This document shows, one piece after another, positions 50,220 to 60,411 of a stretch of DNA of 64,000 bases. The DNA lies in NCBI RefSeq assembly GCF_019578655.1, contig NC_063256.1, positions 36,629,185-36,693,184 of the forward strand, in the 5' to 3' direction. The notes beneath the pieces are model-generated. The model made no database searches and was not told where the DNA came from. It saw nothing but the letters and a program-made list of their open reading frames with translations. Origin of the DNA: Ricinus communis. Lineage: Eukaryota; Streptophyta; Magnoliopsida; Malpighiales; Euphorbiaceae. Within the stretch, counting starts at the first letter, position 1; every line of letters starts with the position of its first letter. Both the position numbers and the translations under genes were made by a program.

Positions 50220-51924
50220 TAGGGCTGAGCATGAATCTCGGTGATTCTCGCCCGAACCGAATAACCGTACCGAAAAGTACCAAAACTGAAAAAATCGAAA
50301 GTTTTTATAACCGAATTGAACCAATCCGAATTTTTTTACTATTACGGTATGGTATAGGTTCTTTAGTAAAAATCGTACCGTAACCGTACCAGAACCGATC
50401 CGTCTTGTACTGATCCGGACTAAACCGTATAACCGAATTTTTTATATATATTTATAAATAATTATTTATATTATATAAATAATACATATATTAAAAAAAT
50501 AATACATATACTCTATAAAAAATTATTTTATATTTATCATTTATATAATTTAAGCAATTGTTATCGAAATACAAAAATAATACATATTAAAAATAACTAT
50601 AATATTATAATATACTTTATACTCTATAAAAAAATATAAGTTATATATATTAATATGTCACATAGTATATTGATACTAGTAATCTAGTATACATACAATA
50701 ATATTAGATTTAAAATTTATTTACTATCTAGAAATTTTGACAAGTTAATTAAAAAATTACTTAATTTAATAAAAAGTTATATAAATTAGTAAAAATTATA
50801 AAAAGATATTATTATATAAATATAATATTATTTACTCTATATTTATTAATAAATTAATTTTTAATTATATAATATTTTTATTTTAAGAATAATAATATTA
50901 ATTATACTAAAAGTAATAATTTATATAAATATTAAAATTAAGAAATAAATATTTTAAAAATAATTTTTATATTATTATACTAATAAAACTTAAAAAATTA
51001 AATATTTAGAAATAATTAATTTATTTACTTTTAAAATATTATAGATTAATATTAAAATATAAAAAATATTAAATTATATTTATAAATTTAATTTTTTTTT
51101 TGAAAAGGATCAAACAAAACTTGAGAAAAAATTGTTAAAACATCTTTTAACAATATAGAAGTTCTTTAGTTCCTACAACAGCGGAGTTTCTCATTTGTTG
51201 TCAAGATTGGCTTAGAAGTTCAAATAAACCTATCAAACTAGAAGAATCAATAGAGGATATTGAAAGCATAGAATCAGGTAACATTTCTTTACTTCTTACA
51301 TATGTTTGTTTATTATTGATGCTGTTAAGTCTTATTGACGTTATTTTTTACTTTTATTGTAGAAATTATTCAAGATCCTGATACTGGTGAGTCCCTTATG
51401 CCAAGATTAAATGTGGAGTGCTAATTTTGAGGGAAGGTAATAACATTCATTTGCTAATTTTGGACATGTATTTTAGTGCTACATAAAATTTGTAAATTTA
51501 TTTATTTTAATGATTGTTATCTGTAAAATATTTTTATGCTAGCAGTAATATATATTTTAATGGTTTGTATTTGAATATTGAATGAATTATTGTATTTGCA
51601 AGTGATTGAATTGCGAAACAGGTTGTTCAAGAATGCGATTGCAATTTTAATTCAGATTTTCATGCTACTTTTTTAGGTTGGTAATCATATTTTCTCTAAA
51701 TGTAATTGATTAAAGATGAGATTAAAGTTGTATTTTTAAAATTTTTTAGAACCGAAAATAGCATCGAACCGAACTGTATTGAACCGTAAAATTAATATAA
51801 TACGGTATTAGATTATTTTATGTTTGGTACGGTACTGGTAACTTCAATTTTAAAATAACCGAGGTTTGGTATAGTACTGGTGATTTATAAATAACCGAAT
51901 TGGACCGATCCGTGCTCAGCCCTA
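50220..51924 (+). mobile_element. hAT-type element with transposase C-terminal remnant, 1705 bp
   Basis: Terminal inverted repeats TAGGGCTGAGCA at both ends, flanked by 8-bp duplications TAAGCAAG (50212-50219) and TAAGCAAA (51925-51932). Sub-terminal arms are rich in CCGAACCG/CGGTTCGG-like repeats. At about 51165-51380 the plus strand encodes TTAEFLICCQDWLRSSNKP followed by IKLEESIEDIESIES, then GTAACA and another short exon-like piece. This is the C-terminal tail of plant RICESLEEPER-type hAT transposases. The body between 50440 and 51100 is AT-rich filler, so the element cannot move on its own. An inverted relative lies at 55506-56744. Confidence 0.8.
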
Positions 51925-51932
51925 TAAGCAAA

Positions 51933-52911
51933 GCTTACAACTCATTATGCCCCTGAAATCCCACCTATAATATTCAGGCCACTGCTTGCTCCTACTCAAA
52001 GAACCTTCATAGTGTTTGTTTTTGGTTTACGTTGTATCCACGAACTCAAAACCAGCTTTGGTGCAGGCTTCCAAATGAAGGATTTCCAAATCTGTTGCTT
52101 GCACAGATCTTATGTCCTCGCACGACTATCTCCCAACAGAAGAGCATTACAGTAATATTTTTTCGTGTCATGCTCTAATGTAAGTAGGCATCCATTGTTG
52201 AAACTAAAATATGAATTGGCTATCTTGCTTAGTGGCTAGCGCCTACTGGCTACTTGTATTAGCATGAACTCAATCTGAAAGGAAATAAAACAGGAATTAC
52301 AAAACCCTCATTCCATGAGATTTACTAGATACTTAAAGCTGGGAAAAGTCTTCTTTCTGTGAGTTGTTAAATCAGCTTTAGCTGTTAAAAGTGTGTTAAA
52401 GAGCTGAGAAGCGCCATGCTTTGCAAGTATTCTCGTCTTGTAAGTGAAGTGAGAAAAATTAGTTTAAGCACACTAAAGTTTGAATTGACAGTTCGGTGAT
52501 GTACTTGATCAAATCATGTATAAATAACAAAGGATGATTGCTGAAGAACTTATTTTCATTTCTTGAATGCTATTATTTTTCTGATATCTTAACAGTCTGG
52601 TTGAAAGTCAAACCTAGATAAAGAAGTGATAACAACAAATTGTCAAGAGATTATTGTTTTCATTCTATCACCTGTTATGATACTTCAAGCATATGAAGGG
52701 GTTATTACCTATATACACTGGCACAAAGTTAAAGTTGGAGAAATATTTACCTTGTAATACCCGATATAGTCTATTCTTAATGAGCAATATCTGATCCTTC
52801 CTCAGCCAAGTGAAATTCCATTAGGAAGCCTGATATCTCTTCATGGTTGAAGACTCATTAATTTTGAGACCATATTGGCTAAAGCAAGTAATTATCAGTA
52901 AAGTGGTAAAA
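51933..52911. other. 3' flank of the PPR gene
   Basis: No further gene seen. Probably includes the 3'UTR of the minus-strand PPR gene. Confidence 0.4.
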
Positions 52912-55080
52912 TCACCAGAAATCCTTGCATGAGCAGGAACCAGACTTAAAATGGTGGAAGCGGTGACCATCTCTCACAATAAGATGCCTTCCTGTAATTT
53001 TTGAGATACACTTCAAAGCAGAATGACAATCGTCACAGGTTCGCATGTTTTTAATGATCCTCAAAGTGGAACCTGCCTCAGTACTGATGAGACCAAATGC
53101 AATAGCCAATTTCTCACTATGAACCTTCAACGACTCCCCCTTCTCCTCCTCTTCCAAGTCATGAATCACCGTATCTGTTTCTGGAACATGACCAGCTTCT
53201 AAAAGCTTGACATTTAGTTCCTCTAACTTCTTGTAGATATCATCTGACTGTTTATGTGATCGATCTCCAGCAAGGAAAACATGGACAGAACCATTTATTT
53301 CTATGTAGCTCCAACCAGGCTCCTTAACCAGTCCTCTGTCATCTATAAATCTTCTTGTCACAGCAGCCTCCTTCCACTTACCTGCATGTGTATATAAATT
53401 AGCCATTACTACATAATTGGCAACACTGTTGGGATTCAAATTAAACAGCTTTCTTGCTGCTAGCTTCCCCAGCTCAAGCTTGCGATGTTTTCTGCAGGCA
53501 CTGAGAAAAGCAGCCCATGCCTGAGCTTGAACCTGGACAGGAAATCTTTTGATGGTTTTAAACGCCATTTCAAGTTGACCGGCTCTACCAAGAAGATCTA
53601 CCAAGCATGTATAGTGTTCTATACTCGGTTGTATTCCAAAATCTTTCTGCATGCTCTGAAAGTACTTCATACCATCTTCAATCAATCCTGAATGGCTGCA
53701 AGCCAGTAATATGCTTGTGTAAATAACAGCATCTGGTTTTATTCCTTCCACTGTCTGCATCTTGTGAAAGAGACTGAAAGCCTCTTCTGCCATACCGTGG
53801 ATGGCATAACCATTTATCATGGAACTCCAAGCAGCTAAATCTTTAGTTGCTAACCTCTCAAAAACAGCCTTAGCCTTCTCTAAGCTTCCACATCTGCAAA
53901 ACATATGTATCAAAGAGGTCTGAACTTGGACACTTGAGTGTAATCCATTAGCCAAAATGTACTCTTCAATTTCTTCACCCATGCTGAGTGACCCTAAATC
54001 AGCACAAGCTGAAAGGATGGTTGCCAGGGTTGCTTCATTTGGTTTAATAGCTGTCCCTAACAATGTATTGAAAAGTCGCAAAGCTTGGACAGGATAGCCT
54101 AAGTGAGTATACGCAGCAATCATAGATGTCCACAAGTAGAGACTTTTTTCACGTGCAATATCAAATGCTCTTTGAGCTGAGATTAGGTCACCACACTTTG
54201 AATACATGGTCACGAGCAAGTTGTCAATGGGGTCTTTATCATCACATCCGTACTTAACTAGGAGAGAATGGACTGAAGAAGCTAGCAACAAATTCCCCTC
54301 TCGTGCACAACCCGAAATCAGGGTGATGAAGACTATGAAGTCTAATCTCATGCTTATTCTCATTTGGTTAAACAAACTAAATGCTTCCCTGACATTTCCA
54401 AAATCCACATAGCCTCCTATAACCGTAGTCCAAGAAATGAGTGATTTCTCATGCATCATATCGAAAAGAGTCCGAGCTTCATGAACCTGACCATGTTTAA
54501 CATACATGTTCAAGAGAGCATTAGTTAAAGGAATATCAGAGCCCTCTAGAAGTCCAAATTTGAACGCACAGCATTGGATAGATAAGCCATGTTGAAGAAG
54601 GCAAATGGGCAGAAAACAAAGAAACGTGGTGGAGGTGGGTACGAAACCAATAAGTCGCATTTTCTGTAACATCGAAATGGCTTCATCGACCAGGAAAAAA
54701 CGACAATAAGCAGAGATGATGGAGTTCCAAGAAACAGTACTTCTCATGGGCATTTCATCAAACACTTTCCTTGAAGAAGCGAGGTCATAGCATTTAGAGT
54801 ACATGTCAAGGAGAGTTGTCATCACAAACACGTGTTGAAATCCGAGTTGAATTAGATGGGAATGAATCTTAGTGCCGTCGCGTATGGAGTTGGTGTTAGA
54901 ACAGGCTTTTAGGAGCAAAGGAAATGTGAAGCCATTGCCATGAACGCCACTCTGTAGCATAGAAGAGTAGATGTCCAAAGCTTGAAAGAAAAGACCGGCT
55001 TTGGTGGAACTGCGGATCATGAGGTTCCATAGATACAGTGGCCTTTTCACGTTCATCAACAGTGATTGAGGGTTCTGCAT
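52912..55080 (-). CDS. PLS-class PPR protein with E and DYW domains (organellar RNA editing)
   Basis: A single-exon 722-residue protein. About a dozen PPR motifs of alternating P, L and S type run from about residue 20 to 530 (for example WNSIISAYCRF, DLAAWSSMINGYAIHGMAEE, YTSILLACSHSGLIEDGMKYF). They are followed by E/E+ (EPGWSYIEINGSVHVFLAGD) and a DYW cytidine-deaminase-like domain with HSE (HSEKLAIAFGLI), CDDCH and the terminal SCSCKDFW. The last three residues are DFW instead of the canonical DYW. Such proteins bind organellar transcripts sequence-specifically and carry out C-to-U editing. The editing site is unknown. No clear transit peptide precedes the first repeat, so the true start could lie upstream or the targeting signal could be unusual. 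It is flanked by inverted hAT elements. Confidence 0.94.
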   Translation of the reverse strand: MQNPQSLLMNVKRPLYLWNLMIRSSTKAGLFFQALDIYSSMLQSGVHGNGFTFPLLLKACSNTNSIRDGTKIHSHLIQLGFQHVFVMTTLLDMYSKCYDLASSRKVFDEMPMRSTVSWNSIISAYCRFFLVDEAISMLQKMRLIGFVPTSTTFLCFLPICLLQHGLSIQCCAFKFGLLEGSDIPLTNALLNMYVKHGQVHEARTLFDMMHEKSLISWTTVIGGYVDFGNVREAFSLFNQMRISMRLDFIVFITLISGCAREGNLLLASSVHSLLVKYGCDDKDPIDNLLVTMYSKCGDLISAQRAFDIAREKSLYLWTSMIAAYTHLGYPVQALRLFNTLLGTAIKPNEATLATILSACADLGSLSMGEEIEEYILANGLHSSVQVQTSLIHMFCRCGSLEKAKAVFERLATKDLAAWSSMINGYAIHGMAEEAFSLFHKMQTVEGIKPDAVIYTSILLACSHSGLIEDGMKYFQSMQKDFGIQPSIEHYTCLVDLLGRAGQLEMAFKTIKRFPVQVQAQAWAAFLSACRKHRKLELGKLAARKLFNLNPNSVANYVVMANLYTHAGKWKEAAVTRRFIDDRGLVKEPGWSYIEINGSVHVFLAGDRSHKQSDDIYKKLEELNVKLLEAGHVPETDTVIHDLEEEEKGESLKVHSEKLAIAFGLISTEAGSTLRIIKNMRTCDDCHSALKCISKITGRHLIVRDGHRFHHFKSGSCSCKDFW

Positions 55081-55505
55081 TTATGTATCATGCAATCAGT
55101 TTCCTGGTCTTCCTTTTCATGTTTTCTTCTTTCTTCAGTGTAAATCAACCGAGCTGGTGAAATTGGCCGACTGATTATCAGTAATTGAGACTGGCTCAGG
55201 TTCAAGCCGGAAGGAGTTAAAATACCATGCGAATCCGAGTTAAATTTGAATGGTTTGAAACATTAATTTTTGAGTTTTTAATTTATATTTGTTATATGTA
55301 TAAAAATAAATACTAAAATTAATTAAGAAGAAAACTATAGAAAATAATAAGTGAAGTCCCTAAAAGTAAGAGGTAACAATAGTCTTAAGTTTTTAATAAA
55401 GATTCAAGGAATATTGTATTAAAGGTTGTATAAGCATTAGTATATTACTAAGAAAGGTATTCATAGATGTTGTATCAATTGTATGCATCTCTCCAGTTGC
55501 CCAGG
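55081..55505. other. 5' flank of the PPR gene
   Basis: Leader and promoter sequence for the minus-strand PPR gene, ending at the inverted hAT element. Confidence 0.4.
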
Positions 55506-56744
55506 TGGGGCTGAGCACGTATCGGTCCAATTCGGTTATTTATAGATCACCAGTACCATATTAAACCTCGGTTTTTTTTAAAATTGAAGGTACCAGTATC
55601 GTACCAAACATAAAAGGGCCTGTACCGTATTATACCAATTTTTACGGTTAAATATAGTTCGGTTCAGTGCTATTTTCGGTTCTAAAAAGTTTTAAAAAAT
55701 ACAACTTTAATCTTATCTTTAATCAAATACATTTAGAGAAAATATGATTACCAACCTAAAGAAAGTAGCATAAAAATCTGAATTAAAATTATAATCACAT
55801 TCTTAACAACTTGTTTTGCAATTCAGTCAATTGCAAGTATAATAATTCATTCAATGTTCAAATACAAACCATTAAAATATATGTTACTACTAGCATAAAA
55901 ATATTTTACAGATGGCAATCATTAAAATAAAATATTTTTTACAGTTGCAGCCAATAATTTACCCATCAAAAATAAAAATAAAAAAGAAAAGAAAAATATC
56001 TGGGACTGAACAATGACGGCACAATTATGGGAAGAGAGAGCGCTAAAGAGGAAGACGTCTACACGAGCCAATTCTTGCTTCTACATTTTTGCGAGTCAAT
56101 TATGTATGGCACTAAAGAGGAAGATGTCTAGGCGAGCCAATTTCTTCCTTCTTCCTTTTGATTTTCTATCTATAAATTTACCTTAGGGATTTTGTCTTTC
56201 TGAATTAAAAATTGAGAGGTGCGACGGTGTGTTCTAAAGAGGAAGACGTCTACACGAGCGAATTTGTTCCTTTTTCCTTTTGACTTTCTATTCATAAATT
56301 TACCTTAAGGATTTTGTCTTTCTGAATTGCAAAATGTGAGGTGCGGTAGTGTATTCTAAAGAGGAAGACAGTGTGTTCAAATTATTAGGTGTATGCTTGT
56401 AGTATGTGGTAAGAAAATATATTAGGGTTAAGTTAATAGATAGTAAATTATAAATTTAGTGGTAGAGTATATATATTAGTATAAGTATACTATATGATAT
56501 ATTAAGATATATAACTTATATTTTATTTATAGAATATAAAGTACATTATAATATTATAGTTATTTTAAATATGTAGCATTTTTTTATTTCGATAATAATT
56601 GCTTGAATTATATATACCGTAATAGAAAAGAAATTCGGATCAGTTCAATTCGATTATAAATTTTTTTGGTTATTTCGGTTCTGGTATTTTTCGGTACGGT
56701 TATTCGGTTCGGGCGGAAAGCACTGAGATCCATGCTCAGCCTTA
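55506..56744 (-). mobile_element. hAT-type element, inverted relative of 50220-51924, 1239 bp
   Basis: The left arm (TGGGGCTGAGCACG, then ATCGGTCCAATTCGGTTATT) matches the reverse complement of the right arm of the element at 50220-51924 for more than 350 bases, through TTTTCGGTTCTAAAA and TTTAGAGAAAATATGATTAC. The right end reads CATGCTCAGCCTTA. The 8-bp flanks TGCCCAGG (55498-55505) and GCCCCAGG (56745-56752) share six positions. No transposase remnant remains; the centre holds a tandem repeat instead. Confidence 0.72.
56042..56370. repeat. Tandem repeat inside the hAT element
   Basis: The motif CTAAAGAGGAAGA(C/T)GTCTA occurs at about 56043, 56112 and 56233, with a truncated fourth copy near 56355. 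The last two spacings are about 121-122 bases and the copies share TAAATTTACCTTAGGGATTT-type sequence, so the unit is about 122 bp with a shortened first copy. Confidence 0.7.
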
Positions 56745-57882
56745 GCCCCAGGTATTAAGAGAGACGTGAGTTCCGATTTTCTAGAGGTGGTGCTTTCGCG
56801 GTTGTGTCTAGTTAGTGGGTCGCATGCTCTAGGCATGATGCACGAATTATAAATTTCTAAATATGAGGTGAGTTTTTAACTTGATTGAGAAATCGTTTTT
56901 GTATAAAATTATAAATTTTTCAATATAAAGTGAATTCTTAACTCACTCGTGGAATCACTTTTTTAGAATATCCTTCAATAAACTTAATATGATAAAAGAA
57001 TCTCTCTAGATATTGGTCTATTGAATTTTTTTGTAGAAAAAGTCAATCTGTAATGAAAACTTTCTTTGAATATTATACTTAAGCATATCAATTGAAGAAG
57101 TTAAATAGCTGGGCTCTCCCTACTTCATACCACTACTTCCAAAACGGCTCAGCTATGGGACGTAACGAACGGGATTGCGGGAGGGGCCGGGCTATCCCTA
57201 CTCCATACCACTTCCCATTAATTGACCAGTCGGCCATTTAGTTAGCGTGTACACATGCAAAAGTGGGTTGATCTATCAATTTAAAGCTGCAAGGTCGAGC
57301 ACTCATTCAACTTGTGTTGCTGGCCAAAATAGGCCCAATTTTATTTCTTTTCAACGATCACACCCACAACTGCTATTTAATAGCTATGTCATTCATCGTT
57401 TGGACTTTTATTGGAGCATGTACCTCAATCCATAACAAATATTTTAAAATAATGATTTAAATTTTGAAAAACTTACATCTCATACTGCATTTTTTCTGAA
57501 ATCATTTTGTTTTTACTATATTTACATATATTAATTATTTATTCTTATGGCTGTTATTAATATTTTAATTATAAAATTAAATTTATATATAAGATTTAAT
57601 AAAATTTCTAATATTAATATTTATTTATAATATTTTAAAAATAACAGCAAATTAAATATTTCTAAATGTCCTTCTTATGCCTTTTAATAATTAAAAATTT
57701 ATTAGTGCAGTAAAATCAAGTTGATAGATACAATTTAATAAATTTTTAATATTTAATATTTTATTTTATAAAATTTTAAAAAATAATAACAAAATAACTA
57801 TTTCTAAATGCCCTTAATTTTTTAAAATTTTAAAATTTTATTAATGTGATAATATAAAAATTATTTATTACTTAATTTAAAT
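56745..57882. other. Intergenic DNA
   Basis: No gene recognised. The ORF at 57247-57435 has no family features. Sequence beyond 57450 is extremely AT-rich and may contain older, diverged versions of the tandem unit that follows. Confidence 0.45.
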
Positions 57883-59354
57883 ATTATAGACTAACATATT
57901 AATATGATTAATTTTACTATTTTTAGAATTAAATTTTTTATATAATTAAAAATTTAATTTATTATTAAATATAATTTAAGATGTTATTTTCTATATTAGA
58001 ATTATTATTTAATTATAAAATTAATTTATTAGTTAATAAAATATTAAAATATAATTAATATGTTATTTTTAGAATAGAATTAATATCATCATTTGATTAA
58101 AAAATTATTTATTAGTTAATTTAATATTAAAATATAATTAATGTGCTACTATTTTTTAGGATAAAATTAGTATTATTTTCTAATTAGAAGATTATTTATT
58201 ATTTAATATAATATAAAATATAATTAATTAGTCGGTGTTTAATTAAAAATATAATTTATTAATCAATAACTTAATAGAAAAACTATAAAATTACACATAA
58301 ACTTGAACTTCATGTGTCAAAAGTAGTATACATGTCAAAACAAAAATTTTATGTATAAAAAATTAAGCACACTATTATAGACTAACATATTAATACGATT
58401 AATTTTACTATTTTTTAGAATTAAATTTTTTTATATAATTAAAAATTTAATTTATTATTAAATATAATTTAAGATGTTATTTTCTATATTAGAATTATTA
58501 TTTAATTATAAAATTAATTTATTAGTTAATATAATATTAAAATATAATTAATATGTTATTTTTAGGATAGAATTAATATCATCATTTGATTAAAAAACTA
58601 TTTATTAGTTAATTTAATATTAAAATATAATTAATGTGCTACTATGTTTTAGGATAAAATTAGTATTATTTTCTAATTAGAAAATTATTTATTATTTAAT
58701 ATAATATAAAATATAATTAATTAGTCGGTGTTTAATTAAAAATATAATTTATTAATTAATAACTTAATAGAAAAACTATAAAATTACACATAAACTTGAA
58801 CTTCATGTGTCAAAAGTAGTATACATGTCAAAACAAAAATTTTATGTATAAAAAATTAAGCACACTATTATAGACTAACATATTAATACGATTAATTTTA
58901 CTATTTTTAGAATTAAATTTTTTATATAATTAAAAATTTAATTTATTATTAAATATAATTTAAGATGTTATTTTCTATATTAGAATTATTATTTAATTAT
59001 AAAATTAATTTATTAGTTAATATAATATTAAAATATAATTAATATGTTATTTTTAGGATAGAATTAATATCATCATTTGATTAAAAACTATTTATTAGTT
59101 AATTTAATATTAAAATATAATTAATGTGCTACTATTTTTAGGATAAAATTAGTATTATTTTCTAATTAGAAAATTATTTATTATTTAATATAATATAAAA
59201 TATAATTAATTAGTCGGTGTTTAATTAAAAATATAATTTATTAATTAATAACTTAATAGAAAAAACTATAAAATTACACATAAACTTAAACTTCATGTGT
59301 CAAAAGTAGTATACATGTCAAAACAAAAATTTTATGTATAAAATATTAAGCACA
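57883..59354. repeat. Three tandem units of about 491 bp (AT-rich, satellite-like)
   Basis: Units at about 57883-58373, 58374-58866 and 58867-59354 each begin ATTATAGACTAACATATTAA. Each contains the landmarks TTAGTCGGTGTTTAATTAAA and ATAAACTTGAACTTCATGTG. The units differ by few substitutions and one- or two-base indels, so the array is recent. The only GC-richer segment is the last ~80 bases of each unit. No coding potential. It lies about 1.05 kb upstream of the ABCG11 gene. Confidence 0.9.
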
Positions 59355-60323
59355 TGTGTTAAAAAAAATTTAGATTTCAGAAATTAATATATATATACTA
59401 ATTGATTCTATTAGGATTAGAAGATTAATGATAATTAATTCTACTAGAATTAGGATTAGAAAATTAAATTAGTTAAATATATAATTAGGATATGATGTAC
59501 TTTTATATATGTAAAAGTATATATTAGAAATCATTTCATGTTATTAATAATCTTAACATATGGCTTGGATATTAGTGGTAAGGATGATAACGATTACAGT
59601 GAGGTCGACATCACTTGGTTATGAATTGGAGTAGAGAATAAAGAACTACTAACCTTACTCTACTGTCCTTATACATATTAGTCACGAATTGAAGTATAAG
59701 AATATATAAAATGTATATTCGTTCATTTCAGAATTCTTCATTTTTAATGTGATGTTGAAGCAAGCAGAGTATAGAATTTTTATTACATTAATAATTTTAT
59801 AAGGATTAGTAAATAATGAATTTCGAAATTCGGATTAAAATTTTCTGTTATTTATTAAATATATATTTTAGTAAAATTTTATAAAGAAAAAGACAGAAAA
59901 AAAAGCATGGCTAGTTATGTCAAACTGTTGGTGTCAAAAGCTCAATGGAGCCGCAAATTTAATGAGGGTCGGTTTAGTATTCAATGCCGCTACCAACAGC
60001 CAGCAGACCCATTTAATGGATAATGAGAAAGCTGGAATTAGATCAAATATACTTTTTTTTCTTTTCTTTTTGTGTCTCTTTATTCTTTTCTTTTTTATTA
60101 TTTTTTTTCTCAATGGCTTTGTAGCTGAATCTCAAGAAGAAGAAGAAGAAGAAGGAGGGAAGAAAATTGTGTTGGCTGTCGGTTTGCCAACCAATAAGTT
60201 GAACTGAGGCTCTTTCTGCATGGGATAATTCTCTTAAACCTAATATTTACTCGGTCAAATGTAAACTCCTACTCATACATAACCCGCTTCTCCTTTCTCA
60301 CATCTTTCTTGCCTCTCTTTGCA
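59355..60323. other. Upstream region of the ABCG11 gene
   Basis: AT-rich, then a T-rich stretch and a (GAA)n run at about 60135-60153. The plus-strand ORF 59917-60207 is mostly low-complexity Phe/Leu/Glu and is not supported as a gene. Confidence 0.45.
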
Positions 60324-60330
60324 TATATAT
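60324..60330 (+). promoter_or_regulatory. TATA-like box of the ABCG11 gene
   Basis: TATATAT (60324-60330), about 80 bases upstream of the first in-frame ATG. It makes the longer in-frame ORF start at 60309 unlikely, since that ATG lies upstream of the box. Confidence 0.45.
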
Positions 60331-60357
60331 GTTTCTTATCCTTTTCTTGTTCCATTC

Positions 60358-60411
60358 ATGGTTACTTTTACAGTATTAGTCAAATATTTCAGCTTCAAAA
60401 CGTTAAGATGA
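60358..60411 (+). promoter_or_regulatory. Short uORF overlapping the ABCG11 start
   Basis: A 17-codon ORF starts at ATG 60358. Its TGA stop (60409-60411) overlaps the ATG at 60408 as ATGA. If transcribed, it would reduce initiation at 60408 and favour the downstream ATGs at 60432 and 60435. Confidence 0.35.

Noticed and set aside
50440..51100. Very AT-rich block inside the hAT element as a possible origin or matrix-attachment region
   Set aside because: Base composition alone does not support it; similar AT-rich filler occurs elsewhere in the window.
59917..60207. 96-codon plus-strand ORF upstream of ABCG11
   Set aside because: Low-complexity Phe/Leu and Glu runs from T-rich and GAA-rich DNA; no homology or splice context.
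60309..60407. In-frame N-terminal extension of ABCG11 starting MPLFAY
   Set aside because: The ATG lies upstream of the TATA-like box, and the extension is absent from the conserved ABCG11 N-terminus.
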